This document shows, in pieces, positions 44,194-52,748 of a DNA stretch of 64,000 bases. Positions within the stretch are counted from its first letter, which is position 1. Each line of letters opens with the position of its first letter. A program made the position numbers and the translations under genes. The notes below the pieces were generated by a model that saw nothing but the letters and a program-made list of their open reading frames with translations, did not search any database and was not told the DNA's origin. The DNA lies in NCBI RefSeq assembly GCF_900142755.1, contig NZ_FRCA01000010.1, positions 166,809 through 230,808 of the forward strand, given 5' to 3'. Origin of the DNA: Halomonas cupida. GTDB taxonomy: Bacteria > Pseudomonadota > Gammaproteobacteria > Pseudomonadales > Halomonadaceae.

Positions 44194-44775
44194 TCAATCC
44201 AGGCTCGTGTTCCGGGAACAGGAGGACGGCCTGGCAGGCTGTTCGCGCACTCGGCCAAAGTTGCTCAGTATCAGTTCTCTTCCCGAATCGTCCTCGGCGC
44301 AGATCACGAAGGTGCCGTTGTGGCCGCTGGCACGCCCATTGGGCTGGAAACGCACCGGCCGTCCATCGCCGCGGAAACTCAGGTGCTCACTCCGGCTGCC
44401 GGGAAAGTGTCGTAGTATCTCGGAAGACCCGTCCTCGCGAAGGATCAGGGGGGCGCTCCAGTCATCGGTGCAGTGCTTGCCATCCCGGCTGGGGCAGAGG
44501 ATGACGGTAAGCTGTGTCATGATGGCCGTTGAGCGGGCCAGTGTCAGGGCCTGGCGTAGTTGTCGGGTATCACTGGAGATATCCTGCTCCAGTGCGGTCT
44601 TTCGCCAGGACGGAATGACCAGGGCGGTCAGCACGGCGACAATGACCACCACGACCAGCACCTCCAACAGTGTGGTGCCGTGTTGCTGCCGGCAGCGAGG
44701 GCCTTCCGTGAGTGCCTGCCTCGGCGACGTTGACGGTGGGTACGGAACGGATGGTGAGCATGGGACAATAGGCAT
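44194..44775 (-). CDS. fimT: Pseudopilin FimT/GspH family
   Basis: The 193-residue product has the prepilin signal QQHG-TTLLEVLVVVVIVAVLTAL with Glu5, followed by ARSTAIMTQLTVILCPSRDG and VRFQPNGRASGHNGTFVIC, the GspH/FimT domain. The ATG at 44775 gives a long pre-signal of about 35 residues, unusual for this class; a later start inside that stretch cannot be excluded. It faces pilX tail-to-tail with a 25-base gap and is separate from the pilEVWX operon. Confidence 0.85.
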   Translation of the reverse strand: MPIVPCSPSVPYPPSTSPRQALTEGPRCRQQHGTTLLEVLVVVVIVAVLTALVIPSWRKTALEQDISSDTRQLRQALTLARSTAIMTQLTVILCPSRDGKHCTDDWSAPLILREDGSSEILRHFPGSRSEHLSFRGDGRPVRFQPNGRASGHNGTFVICAEDDSGRELILSNFGRVREQPARPSSCSRNTSLD

Positions 44776-44850
44776 CAGTCTTCCGATCGGTTGAGACGTC
44801 CAGTCTGGAGCTGCGTTGACTGATGCAGTATCGGCATTCGAGGACAGAAA

Positions 44851-45954
44851 TTGAGTCAGTTTGTAATCATTGGTGGTGGCGTCATCGGTCTGATGACGAC
44901 ACTGCAATTGGCCGATGCTGGCCACGAGGTCACGGTTGTCGAGCGCGGTGAGTGTGGACGAGAGTCGTCCTGGGCGGGTGGCGGTATCGTTTCGCCGCTC
45001 TATCCCTGGCGCTACAGCACACCGGTATCACGCCTCGCGTCCTGGTCAGAGGGAGCCTATCCCGAGCTGGCCTTCCGGCTGCTCGAGGAAACCGGGATCG
45101 ATCCGGAATATCGCCAGAAGGGACTGCTCTACCTGCGTGTCGATGACGAGGCCCGTGCGCTGGAGTGGGCGCGAGCAGTGGGCAAGCCACTGTCACGCGT
45201 AGGTCCTGAGGAGATCTATTCCAGAGAGCCACAGGCCTGCCCGGGTGTCGAAGAGGCGTTGTGGATGCCGACGCTCGGCAGCATTCGCAACCCCCGCTTG
45301 ATGCAGGCGTTACGGGCACGGCTCGAGGCGATGCCGTCGGTATCGATTGTCGAGCATTGTGAGGTCAAGGGGCTGGTTGGCGACCGGCAGCGTGTCAGCT
45401 CGGTCGAGACGTCTCGCGGCAATCTCGCCGCGGATCAGGTGGTGATCTGTGGTGGTGCCTGGAGCGCTCGGCTGCTTGAGTTGGCCGGATTGCAACTGCC
45501 GGTGCGTCCGGTCAAGGGTCAGATGCTGTTGTTCAAGGCGAGACCTGGTCTGGTGAACCGAGTGGTGTTGATGGATGGGCGCTATGTGATTCCTCGTGCC
45601 GATGGCCGAGTGCTGGCGGGGTCGACGCTGGAAGAAGCCGGTTTCGACAAGCAGACCGACGACCAGGCGCGTGAGTCGTTGAAGGCCAGTGCCTGTGCGA
45701 TCATCCCGGCGTTGGCCGACTACGAGATCGAGCATCACTGGGCAGGGCTGAGGCCCGGGTCACCGGATGGCGTCCCTTTCATTGGTCGAGCGCCGGGCTG
45801 GGACAACCTGTTCGTCAATGCAGGACATTACCGCAATGGTCTGGTGTTGGCGCCGGCCTCCACGCATCTTCTGGTCGATCTGCTGCTGGAGCGCTCGCCG
45901 ATCATCGACCCCGAGCCTTATGCGCTCGAGGGCCGAGTCGGGCACACGGCCTGA
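44851..45954 (+). CDS. thiO: Glycine oxidase ThiO
   Basis: The 367-residue FAD-dependent oxidase oxidises glycine to the imine used for the thiazole of thiamine. The FAD fingerprint VIIGGGVIGLMTTLQLADAG is at the start (TTG start codon), and GLRPGSPDGVPFIGRAPGWDN and NAGHYRNGLVLAP are conserved C-terminal motifs of the family. It is divergent from fimT by 75 bases. No other thiamine genes are nearby. Confidence 0.92.
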   Translation: MSQFVIIGGGVIGLMTTLQLADAGHEVTVVERGECGRESSWAGGGIVSPLYPWRYSTPVSRLASWSEGAYPELAFRLLEETGIDPEYRQKGLLYLRVDDEARALEWARAVGKPLSRVGPEEIYSREPQACPGVEEALWMPTLGSIRNPRLMQALRARLEAMPSVSIVEHCEVKGLVGDRQRVSSVETSRGNLAADQVVICGGAWSARLLELAGLQLPVRPVKGQMLLFKARPGLVNRVVLMDGRYVIPRADGRVLAGSTLEEAGFDKQTDDQARESLKASACAIIPALADYEIEHHWAGLRPGSPDGVPFIGRAPGWDNLFVNAGHYRNGLVLAPASTHLLVDLLLERSPIIDPEPYALEGRVGHTA

Positions 45955-45958
45955 ACCA

Positions 45959-46222
45959 TCAATCGTCGTCGGAACTGGATTGCTCGGCGAGGAACTTGTC
46001 CCGGTGGTCGCCGCAGCAGAACCACTCGCCTCGGGCGCGCATGGCCTCCTGTTCCGGGACATGCACCTTGCACCAGCTGCAGCGTACCATGCTGCCGCCG
46101 TCACGGGAGTCGATCTGCTCCCGGTCATGCTCCAGCTTCCACTCGCGATACATGCGGTAGAGCTTGAGTCCGGCGTACAGTACTACCGCAAAAATGATCA
46201 GGCGGATAATCAAGAGGTTCAT
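45959..46222 (-). CDS. PP0621 family protein with a Cys-rich motif
   Basis: The 87-residue protein has one N-terminal transmembrane helix (LLIIRLIIFAVVLYAGLKLY) followed by a cytoplasmic-type domain with VRCSWCKVHVPEQEAMRARG and FCCGDHRDKFL. The two Cys pairs suggest a small zinc-binding knuckle. Function is unknown. It is convergent with thiO with four bases between the stop codons. The ATG at 46222 is chosen because the membrane helix begins there. Confidence 0.82.
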   Translation of the reverse strand: MNLLIIRLIIFAVVLYAGLKLYRMYREWKLEHDREQIDSRDGGSMVRCSWCKVHVPEQEAMRARGEWFCCGDHRDKFLAEQSSSDDD

Positions 46223-46364
46223 CCTTACTCCATGGGGCGTGATGCCGCCCATTCGCCCATCGTCATGAGGGAAGCATGCTTGTTTATGCTTCCCTTTGCC
46301 AGTGAGCAGTCCTTGCGGGACAATGAGGGCTGTTCCTTCCGATTCTCGAGAGATTTCTCTGCCC

Positions 46365-47996
46365 ATGCAAGACCTGACCCTGGTGATGGCGCAACTCGAC
46401 CCACTGGTTGGCGACATCCCCGGTAATGCCGACCGGGCTATCGAAACGGTACGTGAGGCCCACCTCGAACACGGCGCCGATGTTGTGGTGTTGCCGGAAC
46501 TCTTTCTGACCGGATACCCACCTGAAGACCTGTTGCTGCGTGCATCGATGGAAACGCGTCTGCGTGATGCGCGTGCGCGCATGGCGGCGAAGGTCGTCAA
46601 GGACGTGATGGTGGTGGTTGGTTATCCGGGGCGCCGTGAAGGGCAGCTCTACAATATGGCTGGCGTGCTCTACAACGGTGAGTGGATCGCCGAGTACGCC
46701 AAGCAGGCACTGCCCAACTATCTGGTGTTTGACGAACAACGCTACTTCTCGCCCGGTACGCAGCCGCTGGTGGTTGAACACAAGGGCGCGCGGTTGGGCA
46801 TCCTGATCTGTGAGGATGTGTGGAAGGAAGAGCCGGTACGTCAGGCACGTGATGCCGGTGCCGACATTCTGGTCACGCTCAACGCCTCACCGTACCACCA
46901 GAACAAGCCTTCCGAGCGCCTGCGCCTGCTCGAGGAGCGCGCGCGTGATGTGGCGTTGCCGATCGTCTACGTCAATCAGATTGGCGGTCAGGATGAACTG
47001 GTCTTCGATGGTGGCTCCTGCTGTGTCGATGCACATGGCAAGCTGGCCGTGCAGGCGCCTCACTGGGATATCTGGCTGCGCCCGGTGCAGTTCATCCAGG
47101 AGCAGGGCAAATGGGTACCCCGCGAGGGTGAGGTCGATCTCGACGTCAGCCCGGAAGAAGACCTCTACAGCGCCCTGGTGACGGGGTTGCGTGACTACGT
47201 CAACAAGAGCGGCTTCCAGGGCGTGGTGCTGGGGTTGTCCGGTGGGATCGACTCGGCTCTGTCACTGGCCATTGCCGTGGACGCCCTGGGGCCACAACGT
47301 GTGCATGCGGTGATGATGCCCTATCACTATACGGCGGATATCTCGAGGGAAGACGCCGCCGAGCAGGCGAAGTTGCTGGGCGTCAACTATGAGGTGTTGC
47401 CCATCGCACCGATGGTGGAGTCGTTCATGGAGACGCTGGCGGCGAGCTTTGCTGGCACCGAGCGCGATACCACCGAGGAAAACCTCCAGTCGCGCTGTCG
47501 TGGCGTGCTGTTGATGGCGCTGTCGAACAAGAAGGGCCTGATGGTGCTGACCACCGGCAACAAGAGCGAGATGGCGGTGGGCTACGCCACGCTCTATGGC
47601 GACATGGTTGGTGGCTACAATGCGATCAAGGATGTCTACAAGACCTGGGTGTATCGTCTCGCGAGCTGGCGCAATACTGAATCACTGGTGATTCCCCAGC
47701 GAGTCATCGATCGCCCTCCCTCCGCCGAGCTGGCGCCGGATCAGCAGGACAGTGACTCGCTGCCGGACTACGATACTCTGGATGCCATTCTGGTGCGTTA
47801 TATCGAGGGCGACATGAGCGCCGAGGCCATCATTGCGGCAGGTTTCTCTGCCGAGGATGTCTATCGCGTGGTCAAACTGGTGGACCGCTGTGAGTACAAG
47901 CGCCGCCAGGCACCGGTTGGAGTTCGAGTGACCCAGCGTGGCTTTGGCCGTGATCGCCGTTATCCGATCGTCAATGGCTGGCAGCCCGGCGATTGA
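46365..47996 (+). CDS. nadE: Glutamine-dependent NAD+ synthetase
   Basis: The 543-residue protein joins an N-terminal nitrilase-like glutaminase (Glu in VVLPELFLTGYPPEDLL, Cys in GILICEDVWKEE) to a C-terminal NAD synthetase with the PP-loop LSGGIDSALSLA and the TTGNKSEMAVGYATLYGD motif. It amidates deamido-NAD in the last step of NAD synthesis. The ATG at 46365 gives MQDLTLVMAQLDP, the usual start; the longer frame is not conserved. Confidence 0.97.
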   Translation: MQDLTLVMAQLDPLVGDIPGNADRAIETVREAHLEHGADVVVLPELFLTGYPPEDLLLRASMETRLRDARARMAAKVVKDVMVVVGYPGRREGQLYNMAGVLYNGEWIAEYAKQALPNYLVFDEQRYFSPGTQPLVVEHKGARLGILICEDVWKEEPVRQARDAGADILVTLNASPYHQNKPSERLRLLEERARDVALPIVYVNQIGGQDELVFDGGSCCVDAHGKLAVQAPHWDIWLRPVQFIQEQGKWVPREGEVDLDVSPEEDLYSALVTGLRDYVNKSGFQGVVLGLSGGIDSALSLAIAVDALGPQRVHAVMMPYHYTADISREDAAEQAKLLGVNYEVLPIAPMVESFMETLAASFAGTERDTTEENLQSRCRGVLLMALSNKKGLMVLTTGNKSEMAVGYATLYGDMVGGYNAIKDVYKTWVYRLASWRNTESLVIPQRVIDRPPSAELAPDQQDSDSLPDYDTLDAILVRYIEGDMSAEAIIAAGFSAEDVYRVVKLVDRCEYKRRQAPVGVRVTQRGFGRDRRYPIVNGWQPGD

Positions 47997-48025
47997 TCGA
48001 TGGCAGTGAGCTGACTGCGACGAGT

Positions 48026-48072
48026 AAAACAATACCCCCCAGTAGGCGTTGACCTACTGGGGGGTATTTTAT
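48026..48072. terminator. Bidirectional terminator between nadE and bamD
   Basis: The perfect 16-bp stem AATACCCCCCAGTAGG/CCTACTGGGGGGTATT with a six-base loop has T-runs on both strands. It serves the convergent nadE and bamD transcripts. Confidence 0.93.
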
Positions 48073-48112
48073 TCGTTGGCGTGCGCCAGCAGCCAACGCT
48101 TGCCGTCTGCTG

Positions 48113-48928
48113 TCAGGCGCTGAGTGAACCGTCGACGTACTTCGGCTCGAAACGGCGACCGTCAAGGCGATCATTGTCTGGATCGTTCTCGATCAGCACA
48201 CGCAGGGTCTCGTTGGCGCGGTCATCCATACCGAGCCCCATATAGCCTTCCACCATCACCGCCAGTGCTTCGCGGGTGGCAGCGGACTGCGGGTAGTTCT
48301 CGATGATCCAGCGACCCCGCTCGACAGCAGCGAGGTAGGCCTTCTTGCGCAGGTAGAAGTCGGCGACGTGCAGCTCGTGCTCGGCCAGCAGGTTACGCAG
48401 ATAGACGATGCGCTGACGAGCATCCGGAGCGTATTGGCTGTTGGGATAGCGATTGATCAGGTCAGTGAAGTCGGAATAGGCATCACGAGTCGCACCGAGG
48501 TCACGCTGGGAAATGTCGATGACCTTGAGCGCCTCGAGGCTGAAGCGACCAGCCTGCCAGGCGGCGAGGCCGCGCATGTAATAGGCGTAATCGACCTGCG
48601 CATGGTTGGGGTGCAGGCGAATGAAGCGGCTGGCAGCGGCACGGGCGGATTCCCAGTCGTCAATCTGATAATAGGTGTAGATCAGTTCGAGCTGAGCCTG
48701 TTCCGCATAATCACCGAAGGGGAAGCGCGTATCAATGGCTTCGAGACGGTTCTGGGCGGTGGTGTAGCTGCCTTCCTCAAGCGCTTCGCGACCCTGCTCG
48801 TACAGCTGACGTTCGGCTATTCCGTCATAACGCTCTTCATCGGTGTCGTTGCTGGCACAGCCGACGAGAGTGACGCCCATCAGCACCAGGGCGCCCAGGC
48901 GAGCAGCGGGAGAAGTGATAACGCGCAT
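48113..48928 (-). CDS. bamD: Outer membrane assembly lipoprotein BamD
   Basis: The 271-residue lipoprotein has a signal with lipobox LVGC (about residues 20-23) followed by TPR repeats, including RFPFGDYAEQAQLELIYTYY and RYPNSQYAPDARQRIVYLRN. It is part of the BAM complex that inserts outer-membrane proteins. The ATG at 48928 has GAGGAAC upstream. It is divergent from rluD, the conserved arrangement in gammaproteobacteria. Confidence 0.97.
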   Translation of the reverse strand: MRVITSPAARLGALVLMGVTLVGCASNDTDEERYDGIAERQLYEQGREALEEGSYTTAQNRLEAIDTRFPFGDYAEQAQLELIYTYYQIDDWESARAAASRFIRLHPNHAQVDYAYYMRGLAAWQAGRFSLEALKVIDISQRDLGATRDAYSDFTDLINRYPNSQYAPDARQRIVYLRNLLAEHELHVADFYLRKKAYLAAVERGRWIIENYPQSAATREALAVMVEGYMGLGMDDRANETLRVLIENDPDNDRLDGRRFEPKYVDGSLSA

Positions 48929-49085
48929 CGTGTTCCTCGTTTCAAACAACCCGGGTCGGCCGTGGTAGAATCGGCCGCGATCCGCCCACTATAAAGCACC
49001 TTGCGAGGAAACGCAGTCCTCAGGACTTTCTGAAGACGAGTTTTGCATCCTGGTGCACCATTACAGGGGAGCTTTCCTCCGCATC

Positions 49086-50045
49086 ATGTCTCAGCACCTC
49101 GAAGTTCAACAGCAGGTCCCCAATGAAATGGCGGGGGCTCGTCTCGACCAGGCGGCGGCCGAATTGCTGGCCGACTATTCCCGTGAGCGGCTCAAGGGCT
49201 GGATCAAGGATGGCTCACTGACGATTGATGGTAGGCGTGCGCGGCCGAAGGACAAGGTTCACGGCGGGGAGCTGCTGCAGTTGCGCGCCGAAATCGAGGA
49301 TGACACGCGTTTCCAGGCCGAAGACATCCCCCTCGATATCGTTCATGAAGACGAGCATGTACTGGTCATCAACAAACCGCCGGGCCTGGTGGTGCACCCT
49401 GCCGCGGGCAATCCCGACGGTACGCTGCTCAATGCCCTGCTGCACCACGTCGCAGATGCGGCGACGCTGCCGCGAGGAGGCATTGTCCACCGTCTCGACA
49501 AGGACACCAGTGGTCTGATGGTGGTGGCAAAGACGTTGGTGGCACATGCCGACCTGGTCGCTCAACTGCAGGCACGGACAGTGTCGCGGGAGTATGATTC
49601 GGTGGTGGTGGGACGCATGACGGCGGGGGGGACTGTCGATGCGCCGATCGGTCGTCATCCCAAGGATCGCAAGCGTCAGGCGGTTACCGTGTCCGGCAAG
49701 CCGGCGATCACCCACTACCGCGTAGTGGAGCGCTTTCGGGCTCATACCCATGTGCGCTGCAAGCTGGAAACCGGCAGGACCCACCAGATCCGCGTGCACA
49801 TGGCTCACCAGCGCTTTCCGCTGATTGGCGACCCGGTCTATGGTGGGCGTCTCAAGGTGCCGGCAGGTTCCAGCGATGTGCTCAAGGAGATCCTGCGCGA
49901 GTTCCCGCGTCAGGCTCTGCATGCACGCCGCCTGGCTTTCATCCATCCTGCTACAGGGGAACAGGTCAGCTTCCATTCCGCATTGCCGGATGACCTGTTG
50001 ATGCTGATGGACTATCTACGTGAAGACGTGGAGACCATGCGATGA
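49086..50045 (+). CDS. rluD: 23S rRNA pseudouridine(1911/1915/1917) synthase RluD
   Basis: The 319-residue enzyme has an N-terminal S4 domain (ARLDQAAAELLADYSRERLK) and a pseudouridine synthase domain with the catalytic Asp in HRLDKDTSGLMVVAKT. RluD modifies helix 69 of 23S rRNA and supports ribosome assembly. The ATG at 49086 (MSQHLEVQQQ) is preferred over an upstream start. Its stop overlaps pgeF in ATGA-like fashion (50042-50045). Confidence 0.96.
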   Translation: MSQHLEVQQQVPNEMAGARLDQAAAELLADYSRERLKGWIKDGSLTIDGRRARPKDKVHGGELLQLRAEIEDDTRFQAEDIPLDIVHEDEHVLVINKPPGLVVHPAAGNPDGTLLNALLHHVADAATLPRGGIVHRLDKDTSGLMVVAKTLVAHADLVAQLQARTVSREYDSVVVGRMTAGGTVDAPIGRHPKDRKRQAVTVSGKPAITHYRVVERFRAHTHVRCKLETGRTHQIRVHMAHQRFPLIGDPVYGGRLKVPAGSSDVLKEILREFPRQALHARRLAFIHPATGEQVSFHSALPDDLLMLMDYLREDVETMR

Positions 50046-50797
50046 GCGATGCGCCCGAACTACGTCCAACGCTGATTCAGCCCGACTGGCCGGCACCAGC
50101 CTCGGTGGGGGCCTTCGTCACCACCAGGGAGACCGGACCCAGTCAGGGCGACTTTGCGGCCTTCAATCCTGCATCTCATGTGGGAGACAAGCCGGAGCAT
50201 GTGGATCTCTGTCGACGCCTGCTCAGCAAGGAAGTTGGCGATGAGCGCCCATTGCTGTGGCTGGACCAGGTACATGGTGCCTCGGTGCAACAGGAGTGGA
50301 GCGAGGCGGTGCCTCAGGCTGATGCCTCGATGGCGACCAGCAATGATTACGCCTGCGTGGTGTTGACCGCGGACTGTCTACCGGTGTTCTTCTGTGACAG
50401 CACCGGTCAGCGTGTCGCGGTGGCCCATGCCGGCTGGCGTGGCCTGGCCGGTGGTGTACTCGAGGCCACCGTGGCCGCCATGGGTGTGCCCCCCGAGTCG
50501 CTGCTGGCCTGGTTGGGGCCGGCCATCTCCAACGCCCAGTTCGAGGTCGGGCCGGAAGTGCGTGAAGCCTTCTGTGGCGTACACCCTGAAGCGGCCAGTG
50601 CCTTCGATCCCAGCCCTTACCGCCTTGGCCACCATATGGCTGACCTCTACAAGCTGGCGCGCCTGCGCCTGGAGCGGCTGGGCCTGTCGCATATCAGTGG
50701 CGGCCATTTCTGTACCGTGTGTGAGTCTCGCTTCTATTCCTGGCGCCGTGACGATGGAGCGACGGGTCGAATGGCCAGTGTCATCTGGTTGCGCTAG
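50042..50797 (+). CDS. pgeF: Peptidoglycan editing factor PgeF (YfiH family)
   Basis: The 251-residue multicopper-oxidase-fold protein carries the conserved metal ligands: DQVHGASV, LTADCLPVFFCD, VAVAHAGWRGLAGGV and the FCTVCE-type end. E. coli YfiH hydrolyses UDP-MurNAc-L-Ser and so prevents L-Ser entering peptidoglycan; purine phosphorylase activity has also been reported. It is coupled to rluD by a four-base overlap, as in most gammaproteobacteria. Confidence 0.94.
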   Translation: MSDAPELRPTLIQPDWPAPASVGAFVTTRETGPSQGDFAAFNPASHVGDKPEHVDLCRRLLSKEVGDERPLLWLDQVHGASVQQEWSEAVPQADASMATSNDYACVVLTADCLPVFFCDSTGQRVAVAHAGWRGLAGGVLEATVAAMGVPPESLLAWLGPAISNAQFEVGPEVREAFCGVHPEAASAFDPSPYRLGHHMADLYKLARLRLERLGLSHISGGHFCTVCESRFYSWRRDDGATGRMASVIWLR

Positions 50798-50866
50798 TGC
50801 CATCTGCCGTGTGGGCCTGGCTGCGTATCATCCGGCGAGATTGATCGGCAAGAGTGTTCAGATCGA

Positions 50867-50908
50867 CGACACCGCTACCCGGCATTCCGGATAGCGGTGT
50901 CGTTTCAT
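50867..50908. terminator. Terminator after pgeF
   Basis: The stem ACGACACCGCTA/TAGCGGTGTCGT encloses a short inner hairpin (CCGG-catt-CCGG) and is followed by TTTC. It lies between pgeF and the convergent GST gene and may serve both. Confidence 0.8.
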
Positions 50909-50947
50909 GAGTTCAGCCATTCAACGTGCGAATGGTGGAAGGTCGAA

Positions 50948-51604
50948 TCAGGCTGGGCGATGTGGTGTGGCCGCCAGTTCGAGATGAATTCCCTCTCGAT
51001 TCAACGCGCGGGCCACTGCTGGGCGAGCCAGAGTGGTTTGAGTGCGCGATGCCCATGCCGGATAGTCTTTGGCCATGGGGAGGTTGATCCTTTCCCCCCA
51101 GGCGTAGAGCACCAGCAGGAAAGGGTCGACCAGAGTGAAGCCGGGAGCCGGTGAACTATCCTGAGCGGCAAGCCGTTCTTCAATACTCAGGAAACTATCG
51201 AGAATCAGGGCCTTGCCGTTGGCCTGGATCATGGCATGCACCTGTGGATCGGAGACAAAACGTTCCGGACGCCAGAGTGCGCCGAAGGCCATGCCGTGTA
51301 CCCAACCCGCCAACCAGGCGAGCCACTCGTGGCACCTTGCCTCCGCCAGGGCGTCATCGGGCAGCAGGCCCGCTTCCGGATGGCGGCGGGCCAGATAAGT
51401 GAGAATCACGGGTAACTCCGTAAGTGGCTGCCGCTCACCCGGAATCATCAATACCGGTACTCGCCCCTTGGGATTGAGTGCCAGATAGCTCGCCTCCCAG
51501 GTGCTGGTTACCAGCTGCAGGTCGAATGCCTGTCCCAGTTCCTCCAGTACGATGTGCACCGCCAGGGAGCAGGCCGCAGGAGAATAATAGAGCCGATAAG
51601 TCAT
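50948..51604 (-). CDS. Glutathione S-transferase family protein
   Basis: The 218-residue protein has a thioredoxin-like N-terminal domain (MTYRLYYSPAACSLAVHIVL; NPKGRVPVLMIPGERQPLTE, where cis-Pro and the glutathione-binding E-L follow) and an all-helical C-terminal domain. The SPAACS N-terminus resembles beta-class GST. The ATG at 51604 has GAGGAG upstream. It is divergent from a LysR regulator that may control it. Substrate is unknown. Confidence 0.9.
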   Translation of the reverse strand: MTYRLYYSPAACSLAVHIVLEELGQAFDLQLVTSTWEASYLALNPKGRVPVLMIPGERQPLTELPVILTYLARRHPEAGLLPDDALAEARCHEWLAWLAGWVHGMAFGALWRPERFVSDPQVHAMIQANGKALILDSFLSIEERLAAQDSSPAPGFTLVDPFLLVLYAWGERINLPMAKDYPAWASRTQTTLARPAVARALNREGIHLELAATPHRPA

Positions 51605-51705
51605 GGAAACTCCTCGTGGATGGATATGGCGCAGCTTATGAGGAGGCCTGATGGGCGACAAACGATGCTTTCTCTGAACTGGCTATTAGTGATACTAATG
51701 ACCAC

Positions 51706-52626
51706 ATGACACGACTTCCCTCGTTGCAGACGCTGCAGGCTTTTGAGGCCAGTGCACGGCTGCACAGTTTCACTCGCGCCGCTGAAGAGCTGTCGCTGAC
51801 GCAAGGTGCGGTAAGCCAGCACGTACGGACCCTGGAAGGGCGCCTGGGTACACAGCTGTTCCATCGAGAACATCTCGGCGTCGTGCCTACTGAGGAAGCG
51901 CTTCACCTCGCACTCCAGGTACGTCAAGGCCTGGGAGTACTGGAGCGTGCCTTTCGGGTCGAGCCAGAAGTTGTGGCGCTTTCCTCTACCGTACAGCTTC
52001 GGCTGAGCACTCTTCCCAGCGTGGCCCGCCGCTGGCTGATGCCTCGATTACCGGACTTTCGGCGTCGACATCCAGACATCGAAGTTCTGGTGGAGGGGAG
52101 CACCGGTCTCGCTCGACTGGATCATCGTGATGGTGTGGATGTTGCACTGCGGTATGGGCCGGGAAACTGGCCTGGCTTGTGTTGTGTCAAGCTTGCCGAG
52201 GAGGCCATCTTCCCCGTGGCGAGTCCTGAGTACCTCTGTGGCAGATCCCTTGGCGATGAGGACCTGGATACTTGCACCCTATTGCGTCATCCGACCCAAC
52301 CCTGGGAGCTCTGGCTCCAGGCTGCCGGGTTGTTCGGTGGCGAGCCGACGGTAGGACCACTGTTCGATGACTATGATGCCTATCTGGAGGCAGCGGTGGA
52401 TGGCCAGGGGCTTGCCCTGGCGCGCCGTGCTCTGGTGCGCCAGGAACTGGAGGATGGACGGTTGGTGCGGGTTTCGGAGAGTGAAACCCGGGATGTGCAT
52501 GCCTACTATCTGGCCTGGCGGCCGGGTGTTGCCAAGACGGCTTCCATTGAGGCGTTGTGTCTCTGGTTGCGCGCGGCATTCACTCAGCCGGGGCAACAGA
52601 ATCTGCCGACAGAACCCTCCGACTAA
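51706..52626 (+). CDS. LysR-family regulator (GcvA-like), divergent from GST
   Basis: The 306-residue protein has an N-terminal winged HTH ([28 protein letters not shown]) and a PBP2-type effector domain (from about residue 90; [19 protein letters not shown] is typical of the GcvA/AmpR group). It probably regulates the divergent GST gene through the 101-base gap, as is common for LysR pairs (inference). Effector unknown. Confidence 0.9.
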   Translation: MTRLPSLQTLQAFEASARLHSFTRAAEELSLTQGAVSQHVRTLEGRLGTQLFHREHLGVVPTEEALHLALQVRQGLGVLERAFRVEPEVVALSSTVQLRLSTLPSVARRWLMPRLPDFRRRHPDIEVLVEGSTGLARLDHRDGVDVALRYGPGNWPGLCCVKLAEEAIFPVASPEYLCGRSLGDEDLDTCTLLRHPTQPWELWLQAAGLFGGEPTVGPLFDDYDAYLEAAVDGQGLALARRALVRQELEDGRLVRVSESETRDVHAYYLAWRPGVAKTASIEALCLWLRAAFTQPGQQNLPTEPSD

Positions 52627-52649
52627 CGGTCGAAACAGGCAGGTTGGCC

Positions 52650-52678
52650 CTTGAAAGCCTGCATGCCCACCGCCATAT
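52650..52678 (+). promoter_or_regulatory. Sigma32 heat-shock promoter of clpB
   Basis: CTTGAAA, a 14-base spacer and CGCCATAT lie about 70 bases upstream of clpB. E. coli sigma32 promoters have CTTGAAA and CCCCATNT with 13-15 bases between, so only one position of the -10 core differs. Confidence 0.82.
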
Positions 52679-52748
52679 CTTCTGTCAAGCAACATTGACA
52701 GGGTCAAGCGCTGCGTCCTATCGCGGCGCCATCCCGAAGGAGATAGCA

